Shown here piece by piece: positions 43,960-54,415 of a stretch of DNA of 64,000 nt. The notes beneath the pieces are model-generated. The model saw only the letters and a list, made by a program, of their open reading frames with translations. It had not been told where the DNA came from and did no database searches. The position numbers and the translations under genes are program-made. Each line of letters opens with the position of its first letter. The stretch's first letter is position 1. The stretch is from Shewanella decolorationis S12 (GTDB lineage: Bacteria; Pseudomonadota; Gammaproteobacteria; Enterobacterales; Shewanellaceae): assembly GCF_000485795.1 (NCBI RefSeq), contig NZ_AXZL01000068.1, forward strand, positions 186,001 to 250,000. Reading direction: 5' to 3'.

Positions 43960-46317
43960 ATGACCTTAGAGCGTGAAGCGCATATCGAACTCCCCGTGCT
44001 ACCACTGAGAGATGTGGTGGTCTATCCCCATATGGTAATTCCGTTGTTCGTTGGCCGAGAAAAATCGATTCGTTGTCTCGAAACGGCAATGGCCCAGGAT
44101 AAGCAAATTATTTTAGTCGCTCAGCGTGACGCTGAGTTAGACGAGCCGACCAAAGACGATATCTTTGAAGTCGGTACAGTGGCGTCTATTCTGCAACTGC
44201 TTAAACTGCCTGATGGTACGGTAAAAGTACTGGTCGAAGGTGGTCGCCGCGCCCGTATTACCCGTTATACCCAAGAAACGGATTTCTTTGTGGCTAAGGC
44301 GGAGTATCTAGAATCTGAGCCTTTAGAAGATAAAGAAGAGGAAGTCTTGGTTCGCAGCGCGATTGGCCAATTTGAAGGTTATATCAAGCTCAACAAGAAG
44401 ATCCCGCCTGAAGTCTTAACCTCGCTTTCTGGCATCGATGAAGCGGCGCGCCTTGCCGATACTATGGCGGCCCACATGCCACTCAAGCTTGAGGACAAAC
44501 AGTCCGTGCTGGAGATGACTAACGTCGGTGAGCGTCTGGAATATTTAATGGCGATGATGGAGTCGGAAATTGACCTGCTACAGGTCGAGAAACGTATCCG
44601 TACCCGCGTTAAAAAACAGATGGAAAAGAGCCAGCGTGAGTATTATCTGAACGAGCAGATGAAAGCCATCCAAAAAGAATTGGGTGACTTAGACGAAGGC
44701 CACGACGAGTTTGAAGTCTTAAATCGTAAGATTGAAGAAGCCAACATGCCAAGTGATGCCAAAGAGAAGGCCGTCGCTGAGCTCAATAAATTACGCATGA
44801 TGTCACCTATGTCTGCCGAAGCGACCGTGGTTCGCAGCTACGTGGATTGGATGACCTCAGTGCCTTGGAGCCAACGCTCTAAAATCAAACGCGATTTAGC
44901 CAAAGCCCAAGAAGTGCTGGATACCGATCACTACGGTCTGGAAAAGGTCAAAGACCGTATTCTGGAATACTTGGCAGTACAGAGCCGTGTGCGTCAACTT
45001 AAAGGGCCTATCCTGTGCTTAGTCGGCCCACCAGGTGTGGGTAAAACCTCATTAGGTCAATCGATTGCAAAAGCAACCGGTCGTAAGTATGTGCGTGTTG
45101 CCTTAGGCGGCGTGCGTGATGAAGCGGAGATCCGTGGTCATCGCCGTACTTACATTGGCTCAATGCCGGGTAAAGTGATTCAGAAGATGGCGAAAGTGGG
45201 CGTGAAAAACCCCTTATTCCTGCTCGATGAAATCGACAAAATGAGCTCGGATATGCGTGGCGACCCAGCATCAGCACTGTTAGAGGTGCTTGATCCTGAA
45301 CAAAACGCGACCTTTAATGACCATTACCTTGAAGTCGACTACGACTTATCCGATGTGATGTTCGTGGCGACTTCGAACTCGATGAATATTCCAGGCCCAT
45401 TGCTGGACCGTATGGAAGTTATTCGCCTGTCGGGTTACACCGAAGATGAGAAGCTCAATATCGCTAAGCAGCATTTACTGACCAAGCAAATCGAGCGTAA
45501 TGGTCTTAAAGCGAACGAAATTCATATCGAAGACAGTGCGATAGTCGGCATTATCCGCTACTACACCCGTGAAGCTGGTGTGCGTGCGCTAGAGCGTGAG
45601 TTGTCGAAGATTTGCCGCAAGGTCGTGAAAATGATCCTGCTGGATAAGTCTATCAAGTCAGTTACTGTGACTGCGGACAATCTTAAGTCTTTCCTCGGTG
45701 TGCAGCGTTTTGACTATGGTAAGGCAGAATCTAACAACCAAATCGGTCAAGTCACAGGTTTGGCATGGACCGAAGTGGGTGGCGATCTGCTCACCATTGA
45801 AGCGACCTCTGTGCCCGGCAAAGGCAAGTTGACCTACACAGGCTCACTTGGCGATGTGATGCAAGAGTCGATTCAAGCGGCGATGACCGTCGTGCGTGCC
45901 CGTGCGGAACAATTAGGTATCAATGGCGACTTTTATGAGAAGCGAGATATCCATGTTCACGTGCCAGAAGGGGCGACGCCAAAAGATGGTCCATCTGCTG
46001 GCGCGGCAATGTGCACTGCATTAGTGTCTAGCTTAACGGGTAATCCAGTGCGCGCCGATGTGGCGATGACGGGTGAAATTACCTTACGCGGTGAAGTGTT
46101 ACCTATCGGTGGTTTAAAAGAAAAACTGCTGGCAGCACATCGTGGTGGCATTAAATTGGTACTTATTCCAAAAGAAAACGAGCGTGATCTGGAAGAAATT
46201 CCTGCCAATGTGATTGCCGATTTGGAAATTCGTCCCGTGCGTTGGGTCGACGAAGTGTTAAAACTGGCGCTAGAAAGACCGGTTGAAGGCTTCGAAGTGG
46301 TTAAAAACTTGGCATAA
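43960..46317 (+). CDS. lon: ATP-dependent Lon protease
   Basis: A 785-residue LonA protease: N-terminal substrate-binding domain ([22 protein letters not shown]), AAA+ module with Walker [10 protein letters not shown] near residue 357 and Walker [10 protein letters not shown], and a C-terminal Ser-Lys protease domain with the catalytic Ser in [11 protein letters not shown] and the Lys in [14 protein letters not shown]. Full length. Expressed from its own heat-shock type promoter. Confidence 0.98.
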   Translation: MTLEREAHIELPVLPLRDVVVYPHMVIPLFVGREKSIRCLETAMAQDKQIILVAQRDAELDEPTKDDIFEVGTVASILQLLKLPDGTVKVLVEGGRRARITRYTQETDFFVAKAEYLESEPLEDKEEEVLVRSAIGQFEGYIKLNKKIPPEVLTSLSGIDEAARLADTMAAHMPLKLEDKQSVLEMTNVGERLEYLMAMMESEIDLLQVEKRIRTRVKKQMEKSQREYYLNEQMKAIQKELGDLDEGHDEFEVLNRKIEEANMPSDAKEKAVAELNKLRMMSPMSAEATVVRSYVDWMTSVPWSQRSKIKRDLAKAQEVLDTDHYGLEKVKDRILEYLAVQSRVRQLKGPILCLVGPPGVGKTSLGQSIAKATGRKYVRVALGGVRDEAEIRGHRRTYIGSMPGKVIQKMAKVGVKNPLFLLDEIDKMSSDMRGDPASALLEVLDPEQNATFNDHYLEVDYDLSDVMFVATSNSMNIPGPLLDRMEVIRLSGYTEDEKLNIAKQHLLTKQIERNGLKANEIHIEDSAIVGIIRYYTREAGVRALERELSKICRKVVKMILLDKSIKSVTVTADNLKSFLGVQRFDYGKAESNNQIGQVTGLAWTEVGGDLLTIEATSVPGKGKLTYTGSLGDVMQESIQAAMTVVRARAEQLGINGDFYEKRDIHVHVPEGATPKDGPSAGAAMCTALVSSLTGNPVRADVAMTGEITLRGEVLPIGGLKEKLLAAHRGGIKLVLIPKENERDLEEIPANVIADLEIRPVRWVDEVLKLALERPVEGFEVVKNLA

Positions 46318-46479
46318 CGCAAGAAAATGCGCTATCACGCTAAAAAAAATGAAAAAAGGGGCTTAACAAAGCGCAGACCTGTGGTAGCCTAGGTCTGTGG
46401 AGAGTCGGTTGCTCCAAGCCCTTGGCGCAACTGGCTTTGAGCTGTATCCAGTTTTATTTCTTTGGTTTTCGAACTCAGC

Positions 46480-46508
46480 TTGAACTTTGAATTCAAGCTT
46501 GTTATAAA
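46480..46508 (+). promoter_or_regulatory. Sigma-70 promoter of hupB
   Basis: TTGAAC (46480-46485), a 17-base spacer and TATAAA (46503-46508), about 70 bases before the hupB start. The 259-base lon-hupB gap also has a CAGACCT/AGGTCTG stem-loop near 46374-46397 of unknown role. Confidence 0.7.
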
Positions 46509-46576
46509 AGCCTCCGCAGACCGCTCTAGAGACGGATTTGGTTGCGGCGCAAAAAAATTACATTCAAGGGGATGAC

Positions 46577-46849
46577 ATGAACAAATCTGAACTAATCGAG
46601 AAAATCGCTTCTGGTGCTGACATTTCTAAAGCCGCTGCTGGCCGTGCACTGGACTCTTTTATCGCTGCTGTGACTGAAGGTCTGAAAGAAGGCGATAAAA
46701 TTTCTCTTGTTGGTTTTGGTACTTTTGAAGTGCGTGAACGTGCTGAGCGTACTGGTCGCAACCCACAAACGGGTGAAGAAATCAAAATCGCAGCAGCAAA
46801 AATTCCAGCATTTAAAGCTGGTAAAGCTCTGAAAGACGCTGTCAATTAA
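46577..46849 (+). CDS. hupB: DNA-binding protein HU-beta
   Basis: A 90-residue HU/IHF-family nucleoid protein ([19 protein letters not shown], then the DNA-clamping arm [31 protein letters not shown]). The ATG at 46577 follows AAGGGG. Location after lon identifies it as the HU-beta gene. Confidence 0.97.
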   Translation: MNKSELIEKIASGADISKAAAGRALDSFIAAVTEGLKEGDKISLVGFGTFEVRERAERTGRNPQTGEEIKIAAAKIPAFKAGKALKDAVN

Positions 46850-46888
46850 TTTTTGATATCGTAGCCTTTGTAAGGCGTTCGTAATCCT

Positions 46889-46913
46889 AAGCACTGTTTA
46901 AACAGTGCTTTTT
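46889..46913 (+). terminator. Terminator after hupB
   Basis: A perfect 22-base palindrome AAGCACTGTT/(TA)/AACAGTGCTT with a following T-run, 40 bases past the stop. Confidence 0.88.
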
Positions 46914-47013
46914 ACGAATTGAAAGTAATGGATTTTGAAGCACAATTTCTACCATTACTCGGGGTTTTAGCACTTACCAGTGGTAGCGTCTGAATAATCC
47001 CCATAAATTACAG

Positions 47014-47045
47014 AAAGGCGCATCTCAAGTTGATGCGCCTTTTTA
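47014..47045 (+). terminator. Second terminator, before ppiD
   Basis: Arms AAAGGCGCATC/GATGCGCCTTT with a seven-base loop and T-run, only 31 bases before the ppiD start. What transcript it ends is unclear, since the hupB terminator lies 100 bases upstream. Confidence 0.85.
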
Positions 47046-47075
47046 TTTTGTTAATCGCAACGAGCGAGAAATCTG

Positions 47076-48941
47076 ATGTTAGAAAAGATCCGCGACGGTT
47101 CGCAAGGCGTGATTGCTAAAGGCATTCTCGTACTTGTGATTTTATCTTTTGCATTTGCAGGCGTGAGTAGCTATTTAGGCTCAAAATCGGACGTCCCTGC
47201 CGCAGAAGTCAACGGTGACAAAATCACTAAAGCCGAGTTAGAGCAGGCCTATCAGAGCGAACGTGCTCGTATGGAGCAACAACTGGGCGAAATGTTTGCT
47301 GCGTTATCTGCCGACGAAAGATACCTAGAAAGCATCAAGCAGAGCGTACTCGAACGTTTAGTGGCCGATAAATTGATTGACCAAGCTGCCGCCGCCATGG
47401 GGCTGCGCGTGTCTGACGAACAAATTATCACGGCGATTAAATCAGAACCCGCTTTCCAAACCGATGGCAAATTCGATAACGACCGTTATCAAGCGATTTT
47501 GCGTCAGTTAGGCTATCAGCCACAAACCTTCAGAAGCATGATGCGTGTCGATATGACCCGTCGTCAGTTAACTGCGGCGTTAGTGGGCACTGAATTCGTA
47601 TTACCCGGTGAAGCTAAGCAATTGGCTGAACTGCAAGGTCAAACTCGCGACATTCGCTACTTAGTCGTCGATTCTGCGCCATTCCTTGCGAATGCCTCTG
47701 TGACAGACGAGCAAGTTAAAAACTACTACGACACCAACCAAGGCCAGTTTATGAGCCCTGAGAAGGTGAGCTTAGAGTATGTCGAGCTAAACGCGGCGGA
47801 TTTTGCTAAAGACAGCAAAGTGACCGATGAAGAGGCTCAGGCTTACTACGATGAGCATAAGACGCAATATGTGTCTAACGAGAAACGTTTAGCGGCGCAC
47901 ATTCTGATTGGTACAGGCAGCGATGAAGCGGCGGCAAAAGCCAAGGCTGAAGATTTAGCCAAACAGTTAGATAACGGAGCTGATTTTGCTGAGTTAGCTA
48001 AAGCGAATTCTGAAGATACCTTAAGTGCGGAGCAGGGCGGTAAATTAGACTGGTTTGAACCTGGTGTGATGGACCCAAGCTTTGATACCGCGCTGTTTGC
48101 CCTGCAAAAAGGTCAGCATTCTGGCGTAGTGAAAACTGATTTTGGTTTCCATATCATCAAACTGTTAGACGTTCAGCCTGGTACTACCGTGCCATTTGCG
48201 GATGTGAAAGCGAAGATTGTGGCTCAGCTGCAAGAGAAGAAAGCGGTCGATCAATTCTATAGTTTGCAGAGCAAACTGGCTGATACAAGCTACGAAGTGC
48301 CTGATACCTTAGCCGAAACCGCAAAAGTGGTGGGTGTTGAGATTAAGACTACGCCAATGTTCTCACGCGATGATGTGCCAGCGGCATTGAATAAGCCTGA
48401 TGTGGTAAAAGCGGCGTTCTCTGACACTGTTTTACGCCAAGGCCTAAACAGTGAAGTCATCGAGCTTGAGCCAAACCATGTTGTGGTTATCCGTATGAAG
48501 GAACATCACGATGCGGGCACTATGCCATTAGCCGAAGTGAAGGCCGACATCGCTGAGCGTTTGAAGCAAGATCAAGCGAACGAAGCGGCACGTGCTAAAG
48601 CTCACGAGCTGATGACCCAAGTTAAAGCGGGTGCGACTGATGTGACTTTAACGGCTAAGACTAAACTGGGCCGTGGCGCACAAGACGTAGATGCAGCGAT
48701 TGTAGGCAAAGCCTTCCAAATGCCAACGCCGAGTGCTGCACCTGTGGTTGACACTGTTGGTTTAGCCAATGGCTACGCAGTGATTGCTCTGGATAAAGTG
48801 AACGCGGCAGAGTCTGTTAGCGATGAGTTAGTCAATGCGCTGAAACAACGCTTAAATGCACAATACAGCGAAGCGGATTACCGCGGTCTGATTGAGTCAC
48901 TGAAGGCGAATGCGAAAGTTCATTACCCTGTAGAAGGTTAA
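47076..48941 (+). CDS. ppiD: Periplasmic chaperone / parvulin-like PpiD
   Basis: A 621-residue membrane-anchored periplasmic chaperone near the Sec translocon. An N-terminal membrane anchor (GILVLVILSFAFAGVSSYLG, residues about 16-35) is followed by a SurA_N-like helical domain and one parvulin domain (about 265-360: EKRLAAHILIGTG, GGKLDWFEPGVMDPSFDTALF, TDFGFHIIKLL). The standard family length and position next to hupB support the call. Confidence 0.96.
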   Translation: MLEKIRDGSQGVIAKGILVLVILSFAFAGVSSYLGSKSDVPAAEVNGDKITKAELEQAYQSERARMEQQLGEMFAALSADERYLESIKQSVLERLVADKLIDQAAAAMGLRVSDEQIITAIKSEPAFQTDGKFDNDRYQAILRQLGYQPQTFRSMMRVDMTRRQLTAALVGTEFVLPGEAKQLAELQGQTRDIRYLVVDSAPFLANASVTDEQVKNYYDTNQGQFMSPEKVSLEYVELNAADFAKDSKVTDEEAQAYYDEHKTQYVSNEKRLAAHILIGTGSDEAAAKAKAEDLAKQLDNGADFAELAKANSEDTLSAEQGGKLDWFEPGVMDPSFDTALFALQKGQHSGVVKTDFGFHIIKLLDVQPGTTVPFADVKAKIVAQLQEKKAVDQFYSLQSKLADTSYEVPDTLAETAKVVGVEIKTTPMFSRDDVPAALNKPDVVKAAFSDTVLRQGLNSEVIELEPNHVVVIRMKEHHDAGTMPLAEVKADIAERLKQDQANEAARAKAHELMTQVKAGATDVTLTAKTKLGRGAQDVDAAIVGKAFQMPTPSAAPVVDTVGLANGYAVIALDKVNAAESVSDELVNALKQRLNAQYSEADYRGLIESLKANAKVHYPVEG

Positions 48942-48947
48942 TGATGA

Positions 48948-48973
48948 TAAGGGATAACTGAGCTTATCCCTTA
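48948..48973. repeat. Stem-loop just after ppiD
   Basis: Perfect 10-bp arms TAAGGGATAA/TTATCCCTTA with a six-base loop, six bases past the ppiD stop and without a T-run. Possibly protects the mRNA 3' end. Confidence 0.6.
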
Positions 48974-49011
48974 TATTGGCGAAGCAATAAAAGCTTTCGC
49001 GAAGCAAATAG

Positions 49012-49040
49012 AAAAGGCCAAGTGTTTACTTGGCCTTTTT
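49012..49040 (+). terminator. Terminator after ppiD
   Basis: Arms AAAAGGCCAAGT/ACTTGGCCTTTT with a GTTT loop, between the convergent ppiD and molbindin genes, so probably bidirectional. Confidence 0.88.
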
Positions 49041-49090
49041 GTTTGTCTTGAAACCGTGTTATCAAACGATAAGTACGCTATTTCAGCCGC

Positions 49091-49303
49091 TTAATCATCC
49101 ACGCCAATCATCACGCTGCTGGCTTTAATGAGTGCGTAAGCTGAATCACCTACCTTCAAGTTTAAACGCTCACAGGAAGCTTTAGTGACCACAGAGGTTA
49201 ACACTACGCCCGGTGCCAGTTCGATAGTGATTTCATTGTTTACAGAGCCAATTTCAATCGCGGTAATAGTGCCACTCAGGGTATTACGTGCACTGATCTT
49301 CAT
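49091..49303 (-). CDS. Molbindin (single Mop/TOBE domain)
   Basis: A 70-residue protein that is one Mop domain (MKISARNTLSGTITAIEIGSVNNEITIELAPGVVLTSVVTKASCERLNLKVGDSAYALIKASSVMIGVDD). Such proteins assemble into hexamers that bind molybdate or tungstate in the cytoplasm. Molybdenum storage would suit an organism with many molybdoenzymes. Ribosome site AGGA before the ATG at 49303. Stands alone. Confidence 0.88.
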   Translation of the reverse strand: MKISARNTLSGTITAIEIGSVNNEITIELAPGVVLTSVVTKASCERLNLKVGDSAYALIKASSVMIGVDD

Positions 49304-49371
49304 TCTTTATCCTTAGTTAGTGTTTGAATGGTCATGCTAGTTTAGCCTATTGCCGTGGGTTTGCAGCAAAT

Positions 49372-49393
49372 AAAAACGCCACCCGAGGGTGGC
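49372..49393 (-). terminator. Terminator after fabV
   Basis: Arms GCCACCC/GGGTGGC with a two-base loop and a following T-run on the minus strand, 29 bases after the fabV stop. Confidence 0.85.
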
Positions 49394-49421
49394 ATTTAAA
49401 GGTAAGGTGTCATCGCGCCGA

Positions 49422-50624
49422 TTACAGCTCGATCACATCGAACTCAACGTATGGATTAACATCTGCATCGTAGTCGATGCCTTCGATGCCAAAGCCGAAC
49501 AGTTTAATGAACTCGGCTTTATATTCTTGATAATCAGTCAATTCTGACAGATTTTCAGTGGTCACTTGTGGCCACAGATCACGGCAATGCTGCTGGATAT
49601 CTTCGCGCAGTTCCCAATCGTCTAAACGCAGACGGTTGTCGCTGTCGGTCTCAGGTTTGGCACCATCGGCACGGAACAGACGCTCACTGAACATGCGATA
49701 GATTTGCTCCATACAGCCTTCGTGTAGACCTTCTTGGCGCATCTTCTTAAATACCATCGCAATATACAGTGGCATTACTGGAATGGCGGAGCTGGCTTGG
49801 GTGACAACGCTTTTCAGCACGGCAACGTTAGCGCTGCCGCCTTTGGTTGCTAGCTTATCATTTAAGGCTTTAGCCGCGCGGTCTAAGTCCATCTTGGCTT
49901 GACCTAATGCGCCGTGCCAGTAGATTGGCCAGGTTAACTCAGTACCGATATAGCTGTAGGCTACGGTTTTACAGTTATCACTCAATACACCAGCCTCGGC
50001 GAGTGCGTTAATCCACAGTTCCCAATCTTGACCGCCCATCACAGTGACGGTATCGGCAATCTCTTGCTCAGTCGCAGGCTCAACGGTGGCTTCAATAATG
50101 CAGTCTTTGTTGGTATCAACGGCAGTCGCTGTATACACTTCACCGATTGGCTTGAGTGCAGAACGCACTAGCTCACCTGAGTCAGGCAGTTTGCGTACGG
50201 GTGATGCTAATGAATAGACCACCATGTCCACTTGACCTAAATCTTGCTTGATAAGCTCGATAACTTTTTGCTTAGCTTCATGGCTGAAAGCATCGCAGTT
50301 GATGCTCTTAGAGTACAAACCTTCAGCTTTGGCAAACTTGTCGAAAGCGGCAGAGTTGTACCAGCCCGCGGTACCAGGTTTTGCTTCAGTACCAGGCTTT
50401 TCGAAGAACACACCAATGGTTGCGGCATCGCTACCGAAGGCTGCGGCGATGCGTGAAGACAGGCCATAGCCACTTGATGAACCAACAACAAGGACTTTCT
50501 TTGGACCGTTGGCGATTTTGCCTTTGGCTTTGGTTAAAGCAATTTGTTCTTTAACGTTAGCTTCACAACCAACGGGATGAGTTGTGGTACAGATGAATCC
50601 ACGAATTTTGGGTTTGATAATCAT
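49422..50624 (-). CDS. fabV: Trans-2-enoyl-ACP/CoA reductase FabV
   Basis: A 400-residue NADH-dependent enoyl reductase of fatty acid synthesis. The Rossmann motif [16 protein letters not shown], and the FabV-type catalytic Tyr-x8-Lys in [10 protein letters not shown], are present; conserved [13 protein letters not shown] opens the protein. The ATG at 50624 ([17 protein letters not shown]) gives the standard length; a 60-base in-frame upstream extension is rejected. FabV enzymes are poorly inhibited by triclosan. Monocistronic. Confidence 0.96.
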   Translation of the reverse strand: MIIKPKIRGFICTTTHPVGCEANVKEQIALTKAKGKIANGPKKVLVVGSSSGYGLSSRIAAAFGSDAATIGVFFEKPGTEAKPGTAGWYNSAAFDKFAKAEGLYSKSINCDAFSHEAKQKVIELIKQDLGQVDMVVYSLASPVRKLPDSGELVRSALKPIGEVYTATAVDTNKDCIIEATVEPATEQEIADTVTVMGGQDWELWINALAEAGVLSDNCKTVAYSYIGTELTWPIYWHGALGQAKMDLDRAAKALNDKLATKGGSANVAVLKSVVTQASSAIPVMPLYIAMVFKKMRQEGLHEGCMEQIYRMFSERLFRADGAKPETDSDNRLRLDDWELREDIQQHCRDLWPQVTTENLSELTDYQEYKAEFIKLFGFGIEGIDYDADVNPYVEFDVIEL

Positions 50625-50729
50625 GTTTAAGCTTCTTCTATCAAAATGACCAATAGGATAAATACTTCGGCGGCTAAATGGCATCTATTTTTAGCCAATT
50701 CGCCTGAATATTTAAGTGGTTGGAGCAGT

Positions 50730-51515
50730 TTAACGCTTATGAACAAACAGGCTCTGCTCCTGAATCAGCCTTTGGGTATATTCGTGCTGAGGCGAATTAA
50801 ATATCTGTTCTGTTGGGGCTTTCTCAACCATGACCCCTTTGTGTAACACCATAATTTTATCGCTGACATGGCGAATAATATTGAGGTTATGGGACACGAA
50901 GATATAGGACAAGCCTAAGTCCTTCTGCAGTTTAAGCAGCAAATTGAGGATCTGTGAGCGTACCGAGAGATCTAGGGCAGTCAAAGCTTCATCGGCGATG
51001 ATGATCTTCGGATTGAGCATTAGCGCCCGCGCCACCGCAACCCGCTGTTTTTGACCCTCAGAAATCATATGGGGATAAAAATCCGCATGCTCAGGTAATA
51101 AACCGACTTTCCTTAAGGTATCTATCACTTGGCCACTACGCTCCTTGGCGGATAACGCAGTGTTAAAGCGCAGCGGTTCATCCAGTAATTGACCAATCGT
51201 CAATCTTGGATTGAGTGAGGTATTGGGATCTTGGAAAATCATCCGAATAAGGCGGCAGCGCTGCTTAATATTGCGACTATCGAGCGCCTCGCCCTCAAAG
51301 TAAATTTCACCGCCGCTGCGGGGCTCTGCGCCCACCAAAATACGCGCTAACGTACTCTTACCTGAACCCGCTTCACCCACAATCGCTAAGGTTTCGCCGC
51401 GGTTTAATTCAAAGGAAACCGGGGCTAAGGCATCGTTATATTGGCGAGTAAAGCCTTTATAGCCGGTATCGTACCTTTTAAAGAGATCGTTAACTTTAAG
51501 CAGTGGGGTCGTCAT
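50730..51515 (-). CDS. sapF: SapF, ATP-binding subunit of the Sap ABC transporter
   Basis: A 261-residue ABC ATPase: Walker A GEAGSGKS, signature region ISEGQKQRVAVARAL, Walker B KIIIADEALTALD, and the H-loop FVSHNLNIIRHV. The ATG at 51515 (MTTPLLKVNDLFKRY) overlaps the sapD end by 20 bases. Last gene of sapABCDF. The system is linked to antimicrobial peptide resistance in some pathogens and to putrescine export in E. coli. Confidence 0.93.
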   Translation of the reverse strand: MTTPLLKVNDLFKRYDTGYKGFTRQYNDALAPVSFELNRGETLAIVGEAGSGKSTLARILVGAEPRSGGEIYFEGEALDSRNIKQRCRLIRMIFQDPNTSLNPRLTIGQLLDEPLRFNTALSAKERSGQVIDTLRKVGLLPEHADFYPHMISEGQKQRVAVARALMLNPKIIIADEALTALDLSVRSQILNLLLKLQKDLGLSYIFVSHNLNIIRHVSDKIMVLHKGVMVEKAPTEQIFNSPQHEYTQRLIQEQSLFVHKR

Positions 51516-52503
51516 TTGTCGTTTCACCGTGGTAAGGGAAATGGCAGGCAAAGTAGCGGTCGCGTAAATGACTCAAACTTGGCTGATTAACGCATTTCTT
51601 TTGTGCCTCAGGGCATCTTGGCCCTAGGCGACAACCAATGGGCAGATGCTGCAGGGCGGGGGCCGAGCCTGGCAGAGTTGGCATAATGGCCTTGTGCGCC
51701 TCTATCCCCGAGTAATCCGGCATATTATCCAAGAGTGCCTTAGTGTAAGGATGATAGGGCTGATTGATCAGTTCTTCCGTTGGGCCAGATTCCATCACTT
51801 GGCCGCAATATAGCACGGATAGGTGATCGCACCATTGTGCCAGCGTTTCAAGCTCGTGGCTGATGATTAAAATCGACACGTTTTGTAGCTGGTTAAGCTG
51901 TGATAACAGACGGAAAATCTGTGCCTGAGTGCTCAGCTCCATCGAGTTGGTCGGCTCGTCGGCAATCAATAATCGCGGTTGGTTGGCAATCGCCATGGCG
52001 ATCATCACTTTTTGGCATTCGCCTTCCGAAAGCTCCCATGCATAGCTGGACATGACTTTTTGCGGATTCTTAATCCCGACCTTATGCAGCCATTTTTGCG
52101 CCGTGAGTTTGGCATGTTTGTGCTTTTGCCAAAAGTAAGCCTTCGGATTCTTAGGCATGGCCTGCATCAGCTGGCTGCCCACAGTTTGCGAAGGGTCAAG
52201 GCTGCCAGATGGGTCTTGGAAGATCATTGCCATATCTGAGCCCATCAGATTACGGCGCTCCTTCGAGGTCATGGCCATCAGATTATTACCATCCCACATC
52301 ATGCGGTCGGCGGTAATGGTCCAATTGGGGCCTGGGATCCCAAGAATGGCTCTGGCGAGCAGACTACGGCCCGAGCCCGATTCGCCCACAAGACCGTGGA
52401 TTTCCCCCGCGTTCAGGGTCAAACTCACTTTCTCAAGGGCGCGCACTCTGCCGTGGGGCGTGTCGAGCTCAATGGTCAGGTTTCTAACGTCGAGTAATGG
52501 CAT
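51496..52503 (-). CDS. sapD: SapD, ATP-binding subunit of the Sap ABC transporter
   Basis: A 335-residue Opp/Dpp-type ATPase: Walker A GESGSGRS, with Arg replacing the usual Lys before the final Ser; signature LSEGECQKVMIAMAIA; Walker B RLLIADEPTNSME; and a C-terminal Cys-rich element (CRLGPRCPEAQKKC) typical of oligopeptide transporter ATPases. The Walker A Lys-to-Arg is an oddity worth noting. It starts three bases after the sapC stop. Confidence 0.93.
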   Translation of the reverse strand: MPLLDVRNLTIELDTPHGRVRALEKVSLTLNAGEIHGLVGESGSGRSLLARAILGIPGPNWTITADRMMWDGNNLMAMTSKERRNLMGSDMAMIFQDPSGSLDPSQTVGSQLMQAMPKNPKAYFWQKHKHAKLTAQKWLHKVGIKNPQKVMSSYAWELSEGECQKVMIAMAIANQPRLLIADEPTNSMELSTQAQIFRLLSQLNQLQNVSILIISHELETLAQWCDHLSVLYCGQVMESGPTEELINQPYHPYTKALLDNMPDYSGIEAHKAIMPTLPGSAPALQHLPIGCRLGPRCPEAQKKCVNQPSLSHLRDRYFACHFPYHGETTNDDPTA

Positions 52504-52506
52504 AGG

Positions 52507-53397
52507 TTAGTTTCTGATGGGCGCAAGCGCCGATCTCAAGCCATCGCCCACCAAGTTAATGGCGAGCACACTAAAAAGAATCGCCAGCCCTGGAATGGTC
52601 ACAGTCCAAGGTGCGGTCAACAAATTATCCATGCCCTGGGCGACCATTGCCCCCCATTCAGGACTGGGAGCTTGGGCACCAAGGCTTAAAAAGCCAAGGG
52701 CGGCAATATCTAAAATCGCGGCAGAAATGGCTAAGGTGGTTTGAATAATCACTACTTCCCACACGTTTGGCATGATCACATACCAAAAAATCTGTAGCGA
52801 ATTGGCGCCGTCCAAACGGGCGGCAGTCACATATTCTTTCTGTAACTCTTCATGCACCGATTGATGAATGGAGCGTACAAACTGGGGCGTCAAGGCAATA
52901 CCTACGGCCCAAAACACGTTTTCAAGTCCTGGCCCCATCACGGCAACCACTAAAATTGCCATCAAAAGCGAAGGGATAGACAGTAAAGCATCAAGCAAAT
53001 GCCCCAAAATACTAGATTTTAATCCACGCATCATGCCGGAAAGTGAGCCGATGATAAATCCAGTAAACAGCGCCGTACCGACAATCATTAATGCCATGCC
53101 AAAGGTTAAATGCGCTCCATGTAGCAAGCGGCTAAAAATATCGCGGCCAAGATCGTCTGTGCCTAAAAAATGTGCCACAGTGCCTGAAGGATCCCAAGAG
53201 GGAGGTAATAATAGTGCGCGAGGATCCTGCGCCTCGGGGGAGAAGGGGGCAATCATAGGTCCAAACAGAGTGAGCAGCAGCAGAAAAGCAATGGTCCACA
53301 GACCCGCTAAGGCAAAGGGGTTTGCCGAAAAATTCTGCCAGATCCGCATCATGGGCGAGGCGATTTGATCTTCTTGATAAATTTTAATTGGAGGCAT
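52507..53397 (-). CDS. sapC: SapC, permease subunit of the Sap ABC transporter
   Basis: A 296-residue DppC/SapC-type inner-membrane permease with about six hydrophobic segments and the EAA-loop region VTAARLDGANSLQIFWYVIMPNV. The N-terminal NPFALAGLWTIAFLLLLTLFGPMIAPFSP is typical. It overlaps sapB by 14 bases. Confidence 0.93.
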   Translation of the reverse strand: MPPIKIYQEDQIASPMMRIWQNFSANPFALAGLWTIAFLLLLTLFGPMIAPFSPEAQDPRALLLPPSWDPSGTVAHFLGTDDLGRDIFSRLLHGAHLTFGMALMIVGTALFTGFIIGSLSGMMRGLKSSILGHLLDALLSIPSLLMAILVVAVMGPGLENVFWAVGIALTPQFVRSIHQSVHEELQKEYVTAARLDGANSLQIFWYVIMPNVWEVVIIQTTLAISAAILDIAALGFLSLGAQAPSPEWGAMVAQGMDNLLTAPWTVTIPGLAILFSVLAINLVGDGLRSALAPIRN

Positions 53398-54415
53398 AAA
53401 GATCTTTTCTGCTCAAGGGATTGAAGACGGTATGCAGCACTTCAATCAAAATACTTAAAAAGATGATCAACAAGGCTACGGCTAAAATCCCGCCTTGGAT
53501 AACCGTATAGTCCCGTTGGTAAATGCCCGACACTAACCAAGAACCCACTCCCGGCCAAGAGAAAATCATTTCAACAACAATCGCATAGCTGGCAAATGAG
53601 CCGAGCATTAGCCCTAAGTGCTTCAATACGGGGATCAGCGCGTTGGGTAAGGCGTGGCGCAAAATAATGGTATTGGTGTGCATGCCTCTGGCTTCGGCGG
53701 CGCGAATAAAGGTTTGGTTCATTACATTCATCATTGCCGAGCGCGTACTGCGTACGACCACTGTAAAAGGCAGCACTGCGAGTGTGGTGGCGGGCAGGAC
53801 GATATGCAATAAGGCATCCTTAAAGGCCGATATCCGATATTCAGAATCCGACAGTAAAATATCGACCAACATAAACCCCGTAACGGGTTTTATCTCATAT
53901 AACAGATTGAGTTGCCCTGAAATAGGCAGCCAGCCTAAGTCGACACCAAACCAGAGTGACAAATACAAGCCTAACCAAAATACTGGCACTGAATAGCCTG
54001 TGAGAGTAATCGCCATAATGGTATTTTGGGTGAGTTTATGCTGACTTTGAGAAGCCAACACCCCTAGCGGCACACCTAAACCTATGGCTATCACGGCCGC
54101 CATAACCGCAAGTTCAAAGGAGGCGGGAAGCACAGTGCCCAATTCTTCAGTAACGCTTTGATGGGAAGTCACTGATACCCCTAAATTACCGCTTAATCTT
54201 TGTTGCAAATAGGCAATAAACTGCATGAAACCATTACTGTCTAGCTTATAGTCTTGCTCTATTTGTATGAGTTGACTCGCCGTAGGGGAATGTATTCCTG
54301 TCAGGGCAAAGGTTCGTTCAACGGGAAATAAACCCGTTGCGTAAAATAGAACACCGATCATTACCAGTGAGGTGGCAAGGAATAAATTAAGCCGCCGTAA
54401 CAGGTATCTAAACAT
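53384..54415 (-). CDS. sapB: SapB, permease subunit of the Sap ABC transporter
   Basis: A 343-residue DppB/SapB-type permease. It opens with the family N terminus MFRYLLRRLNLFLATSLVMIGVLFYA and has the EAA loop IRAAEARGMHTNTIILRHALPNALIPVL. It starts within the last base of sapA (one-base overlap), showing tight coupling. Confidence 0.93.
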   Translation of the reverse strand: MFRYLLRRLNLFLATSLVMIGVLFYATGLFPVERTFALTGIHSPTASQLIQIEQDYKLDSNGFMQFIAYLQQRLSGNLGVSVTSHQSVTEELGTVLPASFELAVMAAVIAIGLGVPLGVLASQSQHKLTQNTIMAITLTGYSVPVFWLGLYLSLWFGVDLGWLPISGQLNLLYEIKPVTGFMLVDILLSDSEYRISAFKDALLHIVLPATTLAVLPFTVVVRSTRSAMMNVMNQTFIRAAEARGMHTNTIILRHALPNALIPVLKHLGLMLGSFASYAIVVEMIFSWPGVGSWLVSGIYQRDYTVIQGGILAVALLIIFLSILIEVLHTVFNPLSRKDLYASN

